Source of the DNA: an uncultured Collinsella sp.
GTDB lineage: Bacteria; Actinomycetota; Coriobacteriia; Coriobacteriales; Coriobacteriaceae
Assembly (NCBI GenBank): GCA_900543945.1
Contig: UQTN01000080.1
Location: 1 to 9,842, forward strand
Direction of reading: 5' to 3'
DNA length: 9,842 nt
Numbering within the stretch: position 1 is the first letter of the stretch; each line of letters starts with the position of its first letter. Below the pieces are notes generated by a model, which was not told the origin of the DNA, did no database searches, and saw only the letters and a list, made by a program, of their open reading frames with translations. Positions 1 through 5,871 of this stretch are shown in pieces. Position numbers and translations under genes: made by a program.

Positions 1-430
1 GTGCATCGTGATTGACCTGGGCACGACGACCAATATCGAGGTCATCGACGTGCACGGTACCTTTGTGGGCGGCGTTATCGCGCCAGGCCTGGCCCTCGGC
101 GCCCGTTCGCTTTCGGCGGCAGCAGCGCGCCTACCCCAGGTTGAGCCCTCGGCGCCAACGCACGTCATCGGACGCAACACGCGCGAGGCCATGCGCTCGG
201 GTGTGGTTTTGGGCGAGGTAGCCCGCATCGACGGAATGCTCGACATGGTGCTTGCCGAGATGCGCGCGACCAAGGCTGCGGGGGAGGGCGATGTGCCCAT
301 CGTCATTACCGGCGACGATGCCGAGGCACTTGCGGCGCTGGTCGGCCATAGCCTGACGGTAGACGACGCGCTGACGTTGCGGGGTCTCGCCGAGCTCTAC
401 CGCATCAACCAAAAGCCCCGCCGCGCGTAG
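1..430 (+). CDS. coaX: Type III pantothenate kinase, C-terminal half (5' end outside the window)
   Basis: Phosphorylates pantothenate with ATP, the first step of coenzyme A synthesis in the cytosol. The reading frame is open from base 2 (CIVIDLGTTT...) to TAG at 428-430, leaving about 142 residues of a family usually near 255, so the N-terminal ATP-binding half is missing. Visible family motifs in order are the second-lobe DLGTTT (family usually D-x-G-T-A-T), GGVIAPG, the helix ending AAARLP, IGRNTREAMRSG (family IGKNT..AMQSG), and the C-terminal VDDALTLRGLAELY. The TTTN in place of the more usual TATT-type tetrapeptide is a mild variation. A GC-rich inverted repeat (414-419 with 436-441) spans the stop codon but has no T-run. 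The next gene has its own promoter about 40 bases on. Assignment is firm; only the start is unseen. Confidence 0.93.
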   Translation, partial: CIVIDLGTTTNIEVIDVHGTFVGGVIAPGLALGARSLSAAAARLPQVEPSAPTHVIGRNTREAMRSGVVLGEVARIDGMLDMVLAEMRATKAAGEGDVPIVITGDDAEALAALVGHSLTVDDALTLRGLAELYRINQKPRRA

Positions 431-469
431 GGCGAGGGGCTGGTGGGATAAGCGCCCCTACCTTTCACC

Positions 470-478
470 TGCTACAAT
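470..478 (+). promoter_or_regulatory. Extended -10 promoter for the dCMP deaminase gene
   Basis: TG at 470-471, one spacer base, then TACAAT at 473-478 make a classical extended -10 element (5/6 match to TATAAT). No convincing -35 is seen, which is usual for extended -10 promoters. A start near base 485 gives a leader of about 28 nt with a good ribosome site before ATG 513. It also places the alternative in-frame ATG at 477 inside the promoter rather than in the message. Confidence 0.5.
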
Positions 479-512
479 GGGCCAAACTATTGCGATTGCG
501 GAGGTGTCTGCC

Positions 513-1037
513 ATGTCGGACGATCTTCATCAAACCGCGTCGGGCAAGCGCCGCGACGTTATTAGCTGGGACGAGTTCTTTATGAGCGTGGCCATCGCCG
601 CGCAGCGCCGCAGCAAGGACCCCAACACGCAGGTGGGAGCGTGCATCGCCAGCACCAACCACCGCATCCTTTCGGTGGGTTACAACGGCACGCCCTCGGC
701 GCTCAACGACGACTTTTTCCCGTGGGGTACGAGCGATGACCCGCTGCAGGACAAGCACAACTACGTGGTCCATGCCGAGGCCAACGCCGTGCTCAACTAC
801 CGTGGCTCGCTCAAGGACCTCGAGGGTTCCACGGTTTACGTCACGCTGTTCCCGTGCCACGACTGCGCCAAGATCCTGGCGCAGGTGGGCGTGGGCGAGG
901 TCGTCTACCTGGACAATAAGTATGCCGACACCGATGACGGCCGTATCAGCCGCCGCATTCTCGACTCCTGCGGCATCAGCTACCGCCAGGTCATCGTCGA
1001 TGTCCAGATTGGTACCGGGGGACAGGCTCGGCAGTAG
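513..1037 (+). CDS. Deoxycytidylate (dCMP) deaminase, ComEB/COG2131-like
   Basis: Zinc hydrolase of the cytidine/deoxycytidylate deaminase fold that should convert dCMP to dUMP, feeding thymidylate synthase for dTTP supply. The 174-residue product shows the substrate-side motif SKDPNTQVGACI (34-45), SVGYNGTP (54-61), the zinc ligand and catalytic pair H87-A-E89, and the PCHDC zinc motif with C115 and C118. The order and spacing match dCMP deaminases and the length is typical. I chose ATG 513 because GGAGGTG at 500-506 lies 6 nt upstream; an in-frame ATG at 477 falls in the -10 box. The last codons contain GGGGACAGG (1018-1026), the core of the intergenic repeat family seen elsewhere here, so the C-terminal tail (GTGGQARQ) may derive partly from a repeat. 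Late-competence comEB genes encode the same family, but there are no com neighbours. Confidence 0.9.
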   Translation: MSDDLHQTASGKRRDVISWDEFFMSVAIAAQRRSKDPNTQVGACIASTNHRILSVGYNGTPSALNDDFFPWGTSDDPLQDKHNYVVHAEANAVLNYRGSLKDLEGSTVYVTLFPCHDCAKILAQVGVGEVVYLDNKYADTDDGRISRRILDSCGISYRQVIVDVQIGTGGQARQ

Positions 1038-1207
1038 CGCGTGCCAACGCCAGCTGGCGGCAAAACAGCCAAAAGAGCCCCGTCCCAAATTGACTGCTCG
1101 TGAAAGTCGTGTCCGCACGCATGGCTGGCGCCTAAGCGGGTACATGGCTGTAGTAACATAGCCCCTGTCCGCGGGCGTGCCCGCGTTATTGTGAGAAAGG
1201 AGCCCTT
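1038..1207 (+). other. 170-bp intergenic region between the deaminase and NifU-like genes
   Basis: It contains a perfect 12-bp palindrome, CGCCAGCTGGCG (1048-1059), 10 bases after the deaminase stop; it has no loop and no T-run and so is not a standard terminator. Further on are an A-rich stretch at 1061-1074, a possible weak -10 TAACAT at 1154-1159 without a clear -35, and CCTGTCC at 1164-1170, a partial reverse copy of the repeat-family core. No ORF with a ribosome site is visible. Confidence 0.45.
1170..1185 (+). other. Short GC hairpin in the NifU-like gene leader
   Basis: CGCGGG (1170-1175) and CCCGCG (1180-1185) form a 6-bp stem with a 4-nt loop, followed by TTATT and, 10 bases on, by the ribosome site AAAGGAG. 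It could be a weak terminator for the upstream unit or a leader hairpin affecting translation. The T-run is too short to decide. Confidence 0.35.
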
Positions 1208-1486
1208 GTGGCTGTTAACGAAGAGCTGCTTAAGAAGGTTCTTGAAGAGATTCGCCCCAACCTGCAGGCCGACGGCGGCGATATGGAGTATGTGGGCGTC
1301 GACGACGAGGGTGTCGTCAAGTTGGAACTACAGGGCGCCTGCGCCGGCTGCCCCATGAGCTCGCTGACCCTGTCTATGGGTATCGAGCGCATCCTGAAGG
1401 AGCACGTGCCCGGCGTCACCCGCGTCGAGCAGGTCAATGCTTCCGGCGAGACCGACGACCTGTACGACGAGTACGCGCCGTTCTAA
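1208..1486 (+). CDS. NifU C-terminal-domain (Nfu-type) Fe-S cluster carrier
   Basis: Small cytosolic protein that should hold a [4Fe-4S] cluster, probably at a dimer interface, and deliver it to apo-enzymes. The 92-residue product is a stand-alone NifU C-terminal domain. It shows the helix LLKKVLEEIRPNLQADGGDMEYVGV (8-32), read here in two pieces: LLKKVLEEIRPNLQ (8-21 region) and ADGGDMEYVGV. The cluster-binding GACAGCP has C45 and C48 (CxxC), followed by SSLTLSMGIERILKEHVPGV. The tail (80-92) is acidic and unconserved. The start is GTG 1208, preceded by AAAGGAG at 1196-1202 with 5 nt spacing. No IscU or SufB homologue is adjacent. lgt follows 108 nt later with its own ribosome site and perhaps shares the transcript. 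Family assignment is secure; the specific client proteins cannot be inferred. Confidence 0.9.
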   Translation: MAVNEELLKKVLEEIRPNLQADGGDMEYVGVDDEGVVKLELQGACAGCPMSSLTLSMGIERILKEHVPGVTRVEQVNASGETDDLYDEYAPF

Positions 1487-1535
1487 GATGCGAAAGCTGC
1501 GGACGACATGCTCCGCATAGACGTTACGCCCAGAT

Positions 1536-1568
1536 ATGCGGCTGCGAGCGCAAGGCCCGCGGCCGCAT
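1536..1568 (+). other. GC-rich inverted repeat between the NifU-like gene and lgt
   Basis: ATGCGGC (1536-1542) pairs with GCCGCAT (1562-1568) around a 19-nt loop, followed by TTGTAT. It may act as a weak terminator or attenuator between the two genes. The run of T is short and the loop long, so this is tentative. Confidence 0.3.
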
Positions 1569-1594
1569 TTGTATGTAGGGAGCAGGGGATCGAT

Positions 1595-2416
1595 ATGCTC
1601 AACGACCTCTACCATATGCTTGATCCCGTCGCGATCTCGGCGGGCCCCATCACTATCTACTGGTACGGCCTGGCCTACGTGGTCGGCACCCTGCTCACAG
1701 CGGTCGTTATGTACCGCACGCAGCGTCGTTGGGGCTTCGACATTACGATCGATGACCTGACGAGCGTCGTGGTCGGCGCGGTCTTTGGCCTCATCATCGG
1801 CGCGCGCCTGTTTTACGTCGTCTTTTACGGCGATGGCTACTATTGGACCCACCCGCTCGAGATCTTTGCCACCAACGAGGGCGGCATGAGCTTCCACGGC
1901 GGCCTGGTGGGCGGCATCTTGGGCGGTATCATCGTGTGCCGCATGTATAAGCTCGACGCCTGGACCGTCGCCGACCTTGCCGTGATCGGCGCCCCGCTGG
2001 CCCTGTGCCTGGGCCGTTGTGCCAATTTCGTCAACGGCGAGCTGTGGGGTAAGCCGACCGATCTGCCTTGGGGTGTGGTCTTTGGCGGCACTGCGGGCGA
2101 TATGCCGCGCCATCCCTCCCAGCTCTACGAGGCGTTTCTAGAGGGCATCGTGCTCTTTTGCATCCTACAGGTGCTCAGTCGCAGAAAGCCGCTGCTGCCC
2201 CAGGGCACGTTTATGGGCGTGTTCGTGATGGGGTACGGCATCGTCCGCTTTCTCGTTGAGTTTGTGCGCGTGCCCGATGCCCAGCTGGGTTATCTGCTGG
2301 GAGGCGTTATCACCATGGGCCAGCTGCTGAGTTTGCCGCTCGTGATCGCCGGCCTGGCGCTCATCATCTTCGCCCGACACCGCAATCGTCCCCAGCGTAT
2401 CTACCTCGACGTCTAA
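1595..2416 (+). CDS. lgt: Prolipoprotein diacylglyceryl transferase
   Basis: Integral membrane enzyme that transfers diacylglyceryl from phosphatidylglycerol to the lipobox cysteine of prelipoproteins, the first step of lipoprotein maturation. The 273-residue product has about seven hydrophobic segments (roughly 20-40, 55-78, 100-118, 123-140, 180-196, 207-225, 238-260). Family motifs are GGMSFHGGLVGG with the key histidine H101, the Lgt signature GRCANFVNGELWG (140-152) containing R141, N144, N147 and E149, RHPSQLYEA (172-180), and YGIVRFLVEFVRVPD (214-228). I chose ATG 1595 because AGGGG (1584-1588) lies 6 nt upstream and the protein then begins at the usual point. The frame stays open to an ATG at 1508, but that adds 29 unconserved residues. 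The stop codon TAA is part of a repeat stem-loop (2415-2451). Confidence 0.96.
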   Translation: MLNDLYHMLDPVAISAGPITIYWYGLAYVVGTLLTAVVMYRTQRRWGFDITIDDLTSVVVGAVFGLIIGARLFYVVFYGDGYYWTHPLEIFATNEGGMSFHGGLVGGILGGIIVCRMYKLDAWTVADLAVIGAPLALCLGRCANFVNGELWGKPTDLPWGVVFGGTAGDMPRHPSQLYEAFLEGIVLFCILQVLSRRKPLLPQGTFMGVFVMGYGIVRFLVEFVRVPDAQLGYLLGGVITMGQLLSLPLVIAGLALIIFARHRNRPQRIYLDV

Positions 2417-2451
2417 CCACCACAAAGGGGACAGGCACCTTTGTGGTGGTT
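2415..2451 (+). repeat. Stem-loop repeat copy 1 at the lgt stop codon (GGGACAGG loop)
   Basis: Perfect 14-bp arms AACCACCACAAAGG (2415-2428) and CCTTTGTGGTGGTT (2438-2451) enclose a 9-nt loop, GGACAGGCA. The core GGGGACAGG is at 2427-2435. The left arm includes the last two bases of the lgt stop codon TAA. No T-run long enough for an intrinsic terminator follows. The core and the inner CAAAG/CTTTG pairs match copy 3 (4735-4769), while the outer arms differ. Confidence 0.85.
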
Positions 2452-2476
2452 TGCTGGGCAACGATGACAGAACCGT

Positions 2477-2530
2477 AACGTTTTCCCAGATAAAACCTGC
2501 CAAATAAACCTGTCCCTTTTTGGCGGGTTT
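2477..2530 (-). repeat. Stem-loop repeat copy 2 with tail, minus orientation
   Basis: AAACCTGCCAAA (2493-2504) pairs with TTTGGCGGGTTT (2519-2530), 12 bp with a single T-G wobble, around a 14-nt loop containing CCTGTCCC (2509-2516), the reverse complement of the family core. A tail at 2477-2492, beginning AACGTTTT, is shared with copy 4. The reverse complement of 2477-2514 matches 7361-7399 at 37 of 39 aligned positions. The element ends 4 nt before the GAAAGG ribosome site of the next gene, so the hairpin could affect its translation. Confidence 0.85.
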
Positions 2531-2550
2531 CTAGAAAGGCTCTTTGGACT

Positions 2551-4734
2551 GTGAAGGATTCCGACCTCTCCACAACGGCTGCGCGCGACGCTGCCCGCAT
2601 CGTCTGGTTTAAGCGCTACCCAGCCAAGCAGACGCTCATCGCATTTTTGCTCGCGCTGTTGGCGACCACGGCGTTTTCTATCGATCCCGCGCCGGTCTCG
2701 AGCAACGCAGTCTTGGCGATTGACCCCAAAGCCTCGGGCATGCTGTACGTGTGCTACGAGGTGCTCCTCTCGTTTGCCGGCCATACCGACGCGGTCATGC
2801 TGCTTGCGCTTGCCTGCCTGCTCACTCTGCCGTTTCGCTACGTATTCTTTGGCCGCGGCGATGCTTGGCGTCCTTCGGTGATCCTTCCGTCGCTGTTCTT
2901 TGCCGTCTGCATGGTGTTTGGCCGCAGCTACGACCTCACCGATTCTGCCGAGATCGTACTCGGCGACAAGGCTCGCATCATCTGCGCCTGGATAGGCGGT
3001 GCGGGCTGGATGCTCTTGACGGTCGTTGCCTTCTACCTGGCTTTTGAGTGTCTAGATTGGCTGAGCTCTCGGCGCATTCCGTTTTCCGAAGCGCACTTTG
3101 GCCGCGTATGGCGTATGGCTCACGCCGCGCTCTCGGTCCATCCCTTTGCCGGGCCCTTCCTGGTGCTTATGGTCGCCTGGGCGCCCACGCTCATCGCTTC
3201 GCTGCCCGGCCTTTTTATGGGAGATACGGGTGCGCAGATTCGCCAGTGGTTCAACTACCCCAACGGCACGAGTGACTACCTGCGTCTGCTCAATCCCAAT
3301 GTGTTGCTCAACGGACATCACCCCGTGGTGCACACGGCTATCATCGGTTCGTGCGTCCAGCTGGGGCTTTCACTGTTCAACAGTGCCAACGCAGGTCTTG
3401 CCATCTACACCTGCGCTCAGTTCGTCATTACGGCCGCCTGCATGGCCTATTCCATCTCGTCGCTGCGCAAGCTGGGCGTGAGCTTGCCGATCCGCGGCGT
3501 GATCTTGCTGTTCTTTGTGTTTATGCCCATGTTCTCCAACTACGCGGCCCTGCTTACCAAAGATGTGCTGTTTGCCGACGCGTTTTTGGTGCTGTTGGTG
3601 CAGACCGTGAAGCTCGTGGCCTGCGGCCTGCCCCGTCGCGATGCCAATGCCGAGCGTGCGGGCGAACAGAGGCCCGTGCTCTTTGCGCGCCATGACTGGC
3701 TGCTGCTCGCTCTGGGTGCCATGGGTTCCACGTTTCTGCGCAACGGCGGCCTGGTGTTTCCCCTGGCGGCATGCGTAATCGCGGCGGCGTTTTGCGCATG
3801 GGACGCGCATGTGGCTCGTCGTGCAGTCAAACAGGCCGGTGCTGCGCCTTCGGGCGCCATCTCGCGTTTCCGCTGGGTGGGAGTTCTTGCGGTGCTTGGA
3901 CTCTGCCTTGCCTCTAATATGTACTTCACCAAGGTCTTTATGCCGGCGCACGACATTACGCCTGGTTCCAAGCGCGAAATCCTCTCGATTCCGTTCCAGC
4001 AGACGGCTCGTTTCGTCCAAAAGCACGACGGCCTCAACTCGGGTGTCAACCCTACGGTTAAGGAGGACGGTACTATCGTGGAGGCTCCTTGCGACGGCTT
4101 GGTGACCGACGATGAGCGTGCCGTGATCGACCGTGTGCTCAAGTACGACAATCTGGGCCGCCGCTACAACCCGGATAAGTCGGACGCCGTCAAAAATTGC
4201 TTTAACGAGTACGCCTCGCAGGAGGACATCAAGGCCTATTTTGAGGTCTGGGCGCAGATGTTCAAAAAGGATCCCGAGTGCTACATCTCGGCGCTCATCA
4301 ATAACTACTACGGCTACTTTTATCCGAGTGCCCGCGATGCGTGGGTCTACAGCACGGCGCGCAGTGCCGAGATTATGGCGAAGCCCGATAACCTCAAGTA
4401 CTTTGACTTCCATCCGGTCGATAGCAAGGTTGTGCGCTGGTGCGACCACCTGATCAACCTGTATCGCGTGGCGGTGCAGCGCATTCCGTTTATCTCGCTC
4501 ACCATGAGCTCGGCCACCTATGTGTGGATTATGATCGCCGTGGTGGTCTACCTGTTGCGCCGCCATTCGTGGCGCGGGCTGGCCATTTGGGTGCCGCTGC
4601 TGGGCGTGCTCGCCGTGTGTCTGATCGGTCCCTGCAACGGTTCGACCTATATGCGCTACCTGTATCCGGTTATCGCCTGCATGCCCTTTGCCATCGGTGC
4701 CACCATCACTCGCAGCGACCTTCTCTGGTCCTAA
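2551..4734 (+). CDS. Large polytopic membrane protein, DUF6020/GT-C glycosyltransferase-like
   Basis: Function unknown; I place it by appearance with DUF6020-type membrane proteins that resemble GT-C glycosyltransferases (lipid-linked sugar donor, outward-facing active site). The 727-residue product has a short cytosolic N-terminus, many hydrophobic segments (for example 28-43, 82-95, 107-122, 150-166, 200-220, 260-275, 283-300, 315-332, 338-357, 383-413, 441-455, 655-670, 678-692, 703-718) and a large extracytoplasmic domain at about 460-650. Candidate functional residues are D225 in LFMGDTGAQ, H256-H257 in NGHHPVVHT, K337-D338 in LLTKDVLF, R397 in FLRNGG, and the late NGSTYMRYLYP. The start GTG 2551 follows GAAAGG (2534-2539) with a long 11-nt spacing, so the start is only fairly sure. 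The gene stands alone between repeat elements (2415-2530 and 4735-4769). A wall-glycopolymer or surface-polysaccharide role is inference. Confidence 0.75.
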   Translation: MKDSDLSTTAARDAARIVWFKRYPAKQTLIAFLLALLATTAFSIDPAPVSSNAVLAIDPKASGMLYVCYEVLLSFAGHTDAVMLLALACLLTLPFRYVFFGRGDAWRPSVILPSLFFAVCMVFGRSYDLTDSAEIVLGDKARIICAWIGGAGWMLLTVVAFYLAFECLDWLSSRRIPFSEAHFGRVWRMAHAALSVHPFAGPFLVLMVAWAPTLIASLPGLFMGDTGAQIRQWFNYPNGTSDYLRLLNPNVLLNGHHPVVHTAIIGSCVQLGLSLFNSANAGLAIYTCAQFVITAACMAYSISSLRKLGVSLPIRGVILLFFVFMPMFSNYAALLTKDVLFADAFLVLLVQTVKLVACGLPRRDANAERAGEQRPVLFARHDWLLLALGAMGSTFLRNGGLVFPLAACVIAAAFCAWDAHVARRAVKQAGAAPSGAISRFRWVGVLAVLGLCLASNMYFTKVFMPAHDITPGSKREILSIPFQQTARFVQKHDGLNSGVNPTVKEDGTIVEAPCDGLVTDDERAVIDRVLKYDNLGRRYNPDKSDAVKNCFNEYASQEDIKAYFEVWAQMFKKDPECYISALINNYYGYFYPSARDAWVYSTARSAEIMAKPDNLKYFDFHPVDSKVVRWCDHLINLYRVAVQRIPFISLTMSSATYVWIMIAVVVYLLRRHSWRGLAIWVPLLGVLAVCLIGPCNGSTYMRYLYPVIACMPFAIGATITRSDLLWS

Positions 4735-4769
4735 TTTGGTGCAAAGGGGACAGGTTGCTTTGCACCAAA
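4735..4769 (+). repeat. Stem-loop repeat copy 3 directly after a stop codon
   Basis: Perfect 12-bp arms TTTGGTGCAAAG (4735-4746) and CTTTGCACCAAA (4758-4769) flank an 11-nt loop, GGGACAGGTTG; the core GGGGACAGG is at 4746-4754. The left arm starts on the base after TAA (4732-4734). Its outer arm sequence differs from copy 1 yet pairs perfectly. The following sequence, GGATGG, is not a terminator T-run. Confidence 0.85.
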
Positions 4770-4819
4770 GGATGGCATCATCACGACGCCTTCATTTTGG
4801 GGTTTATCTCGCAGGCCAG

Positions 4820-4850
4820 TAGGTATATCATAACGACGTTTGTTTATATT
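4820..4850 (+). promoter_or_regulatory. AT-rich stretch, probable yebC promoter region
   Basis: The stretch holds several -10-like hexamers (TATCAT 4826-4831, TATATT 4845-4850) in otherwise GC-rich DNA, 50-75 bases before the yebC start. None has a clear -35 at proper spacing, so which one is used is uncertain. A promoter is expected here because yebC follows a repeat and has the codon use of a well-expressed gene. Confidence 0.35.
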
Positions 4851-4899
4851 GCCCGAGCATCTGCGCTGGGCTTTAGGTCAAAACCGATAGGAGACACGT

Positions 4900-5706
4900 A
4901 TGTCCGGACACTCTAAGTGGGCCACAACCAAGCATCGTAAGGGCGCGCAGGACGCCAAGCGTTCCGCCCTCTTCTCCAAGCTGAGCCGCAACATCACCGT
5001 TGCTGCCCGTCTCGGCGGTGACCCGCTGCCCGAGAACAACGCCAGCCTCGCCGCTGCCGTTGCTAAGGCCAAGGCTCAGTCCATGCCCAAGGACAAGATC
5101 AAGTCCGCTATCGACAAGGCCTTTGGTTCGGGTGCCGATGCCGCCGTCTACGAGAACATCGTGTACGAGGGCTATGGTCCCGCCGGTGTCGCCGTCTATG
5201 TTGACTGCCTGACCGACAACCGCAACCGTACTGCCGCCGATGTCCGTTCCGCCTTCTCCCACGCTGGTGGCAACTTGGGCACCTCCGGCTCCGTCGCCTT
5301 CCAGTTTGAGCGCAAGGGCCAGATCGTCGTCGCCAAGGAGATCCTGGACGAGAACGCCAAGAAGGAGACCATGATCGCCAACGGTGCTGCCGGTGACGAG
5401 GATGAGTTCATGATGGCCATCGCCGAGGCCGGTGGCGAGGACTACGAGGACGCCGGCGAGGAGTGGATCGTCTGGACCGCTGCTAACGACGTCATGGCTG
5501 TCTCCAAGGCACTCGAGGAGCAGGGCGTCCAGGTCAAGGGTTCCGAGACCACCATGGTTCCGACCACCCCGACCGAGGTCTCCGGTACCGACGCCAAGAA
5601 GGTTCAGCGCCTCATCGACCGTCTCGAGGAGCTCGACGACGTCCAGGACGTCTACAGCACCATGGACATGACCGACGAGGTCATCGCTGCCCTCGAGGAG
5701 GAGTAG
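4900..5706 (+). CDS. yebC: YebC/TACO1-family protein
   Basis: Cytosolic protein of the YebC/PmpR/TACO1 family. The family was long annotated as a transcriptional regulator, and more recent work links it to translation of difficult (proline-rich) sequences. Visible motifs are MSGHSKWATTKHRKGAQDAKR at the N-terminus (1-21 region, family GHSKWANIKHRKAAQDAKRG), AARLGGDP (35-42), MPKDKI (62-67), YEGYGPAGVAVYV (89-101), LTDNRNRT (104-111), GGNLGTSGSVAF (123-134) and the C-terminal KVQRLIDRLEELDDVQDVY. At 268 residues it is longer than usual (about 240-250), mainly from an extra stretch of about 18 residues around 146-164 compared with the E. coli protein as I recall it. ATG 4900 follows AGGAG (4889-4893) by 6 nt. 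Codons are strongly biased (CTC, AAG, GAG, GTC, CGT), suggesting high expression. No ruvC-type neighbour is in view. Confidence 0.95.
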   Translation: MSGHSKWATTKHRKGAQDAKRSALFSKLSRNITVAARLGGDPLPENNASLAAAVAKAKAQSMPKDKIKSAIDKAFGSGADAAVYENIVYEGYGPAGVAVYVDCLTDNRNRTAADVRSAFSHAGGNLGTSGSVAFQFERKGQIVVAKEILDENAKKETMIANGAAGDEDEFMMAIAEAGGEDYEDAGEEWIVWTAANDVMAVSKALEEQGVQVKGSETTMVPTTPTEVSGTDAKKVQRLIDRLEELDDVQDVYSTMDMTDEVIAALEEE

Positions 5707-5710
5707 CGCC

Positions 5711-5730
5711 TGCACGGGTTAAGCCGTGCA
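5711..5730 (+). other. Hairpin just after the yebC stop
   Basis: TGCACGG (5711-5717) and CCGTGCA (5724-5730) form a perfect 7-bp stem with the loop GTTAAG. It begins 4 nt after the yebC stop (5704-5706). It lacks a T-run, so it may protect the 3' end or support termination rather than terminate alone. Confidence 0.5.
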
Positions 5731-5775
5731 TATCTGGGCATAATGAAGCGAGCATGCAAGCCTCGTGGAATAGAT

Positions 5776-5817
5776 GAGCCGGATCCGCGTGCGTATGGCA
5801 CCGGACCCGGCTCTTTT
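5776..5817 (+). terminator. Intrinsic terminator of yebC
   Basis: GAGCCGG (5776-5782) pairs with CCGGCTC (5807-5813). After a single A/C mismatch, TCCG (5784-5787) continues the stem with CGGA (5802-5805). TTTT (5814-5817) follows immediately. The stem plus T-run is a standard intrinsic terminator separating yebC from the amaP operon. Confidence 0.75.
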
Positions 5818-5822
5818 ATAAT
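5817..5822 (+). promoter_or_regulatory. Perfect -10 box for the amaP-DUF2273-asp23 operon, overlapping the terminator
   Basis: TATAAT matches the consensus exactly, sits about 50 nt before the amaP start codon, and uses the last base of the upstream terminator's T-run. No -35 resembling TTGACA is found 16-18 nt upstream, because that region is the terminator stem; activator dependence or an alternative sigma factor is possible but unproven. Confidence 0.45.
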
Positions 5823-5871
5823 GATGCGAATCGTTTTGCATTCTGTGGACCGAAACCTGAAGGGAGCGCGC

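Noticed and set aside
414..441. GC-rich inverted repeat across the coaX stop as a terminator
   Set aside because: The stem has a 2-base bulge and is followed by TGGTGGG instead of a T-run.
477..512. Upstream in-frame ATG for the dCMP deaminase
   Set aside because: It lies within the TACAAT -10 element and has no ribosome site; ATG 513 has GGAGGTG at 6 nt.
1508..1594. 29-residue N-terminal extension of Lgt from ATG 1508
   Set aside because: It is unconserved in character, crosses an inverted repeat, and ATG 1595 has its own ribosome site at the normal Lgt start.
2415..2451. Copy 1 hairpin as a plain intrinsic terminator of lgt
   Set aside because: Only a TTT follows the stem, and related hairpins at 4735-4769 have no T-run at all. 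The conserved loop is not a terminator property, though a contribution to termination cannot be excluded.
3370..4566. 398-codon minus-strand ORF opposite the large membrane-protein gene
   Set aside because: It is antisense to a gene with convincing membrane segments and motifs. The translation is rich in R, H, A and G with no recognisable domain, as expected from GC-rich third positions.
5743..5871. N-terminal extension of the amaP frame to ATG 5743
   Set aside because: It would translate through the yebC terminator and the TATAAT box, and it lacks a ribosome site. GTG 5872 has AAGGGAG at 5 nt and starts directly before the first membrane segment.
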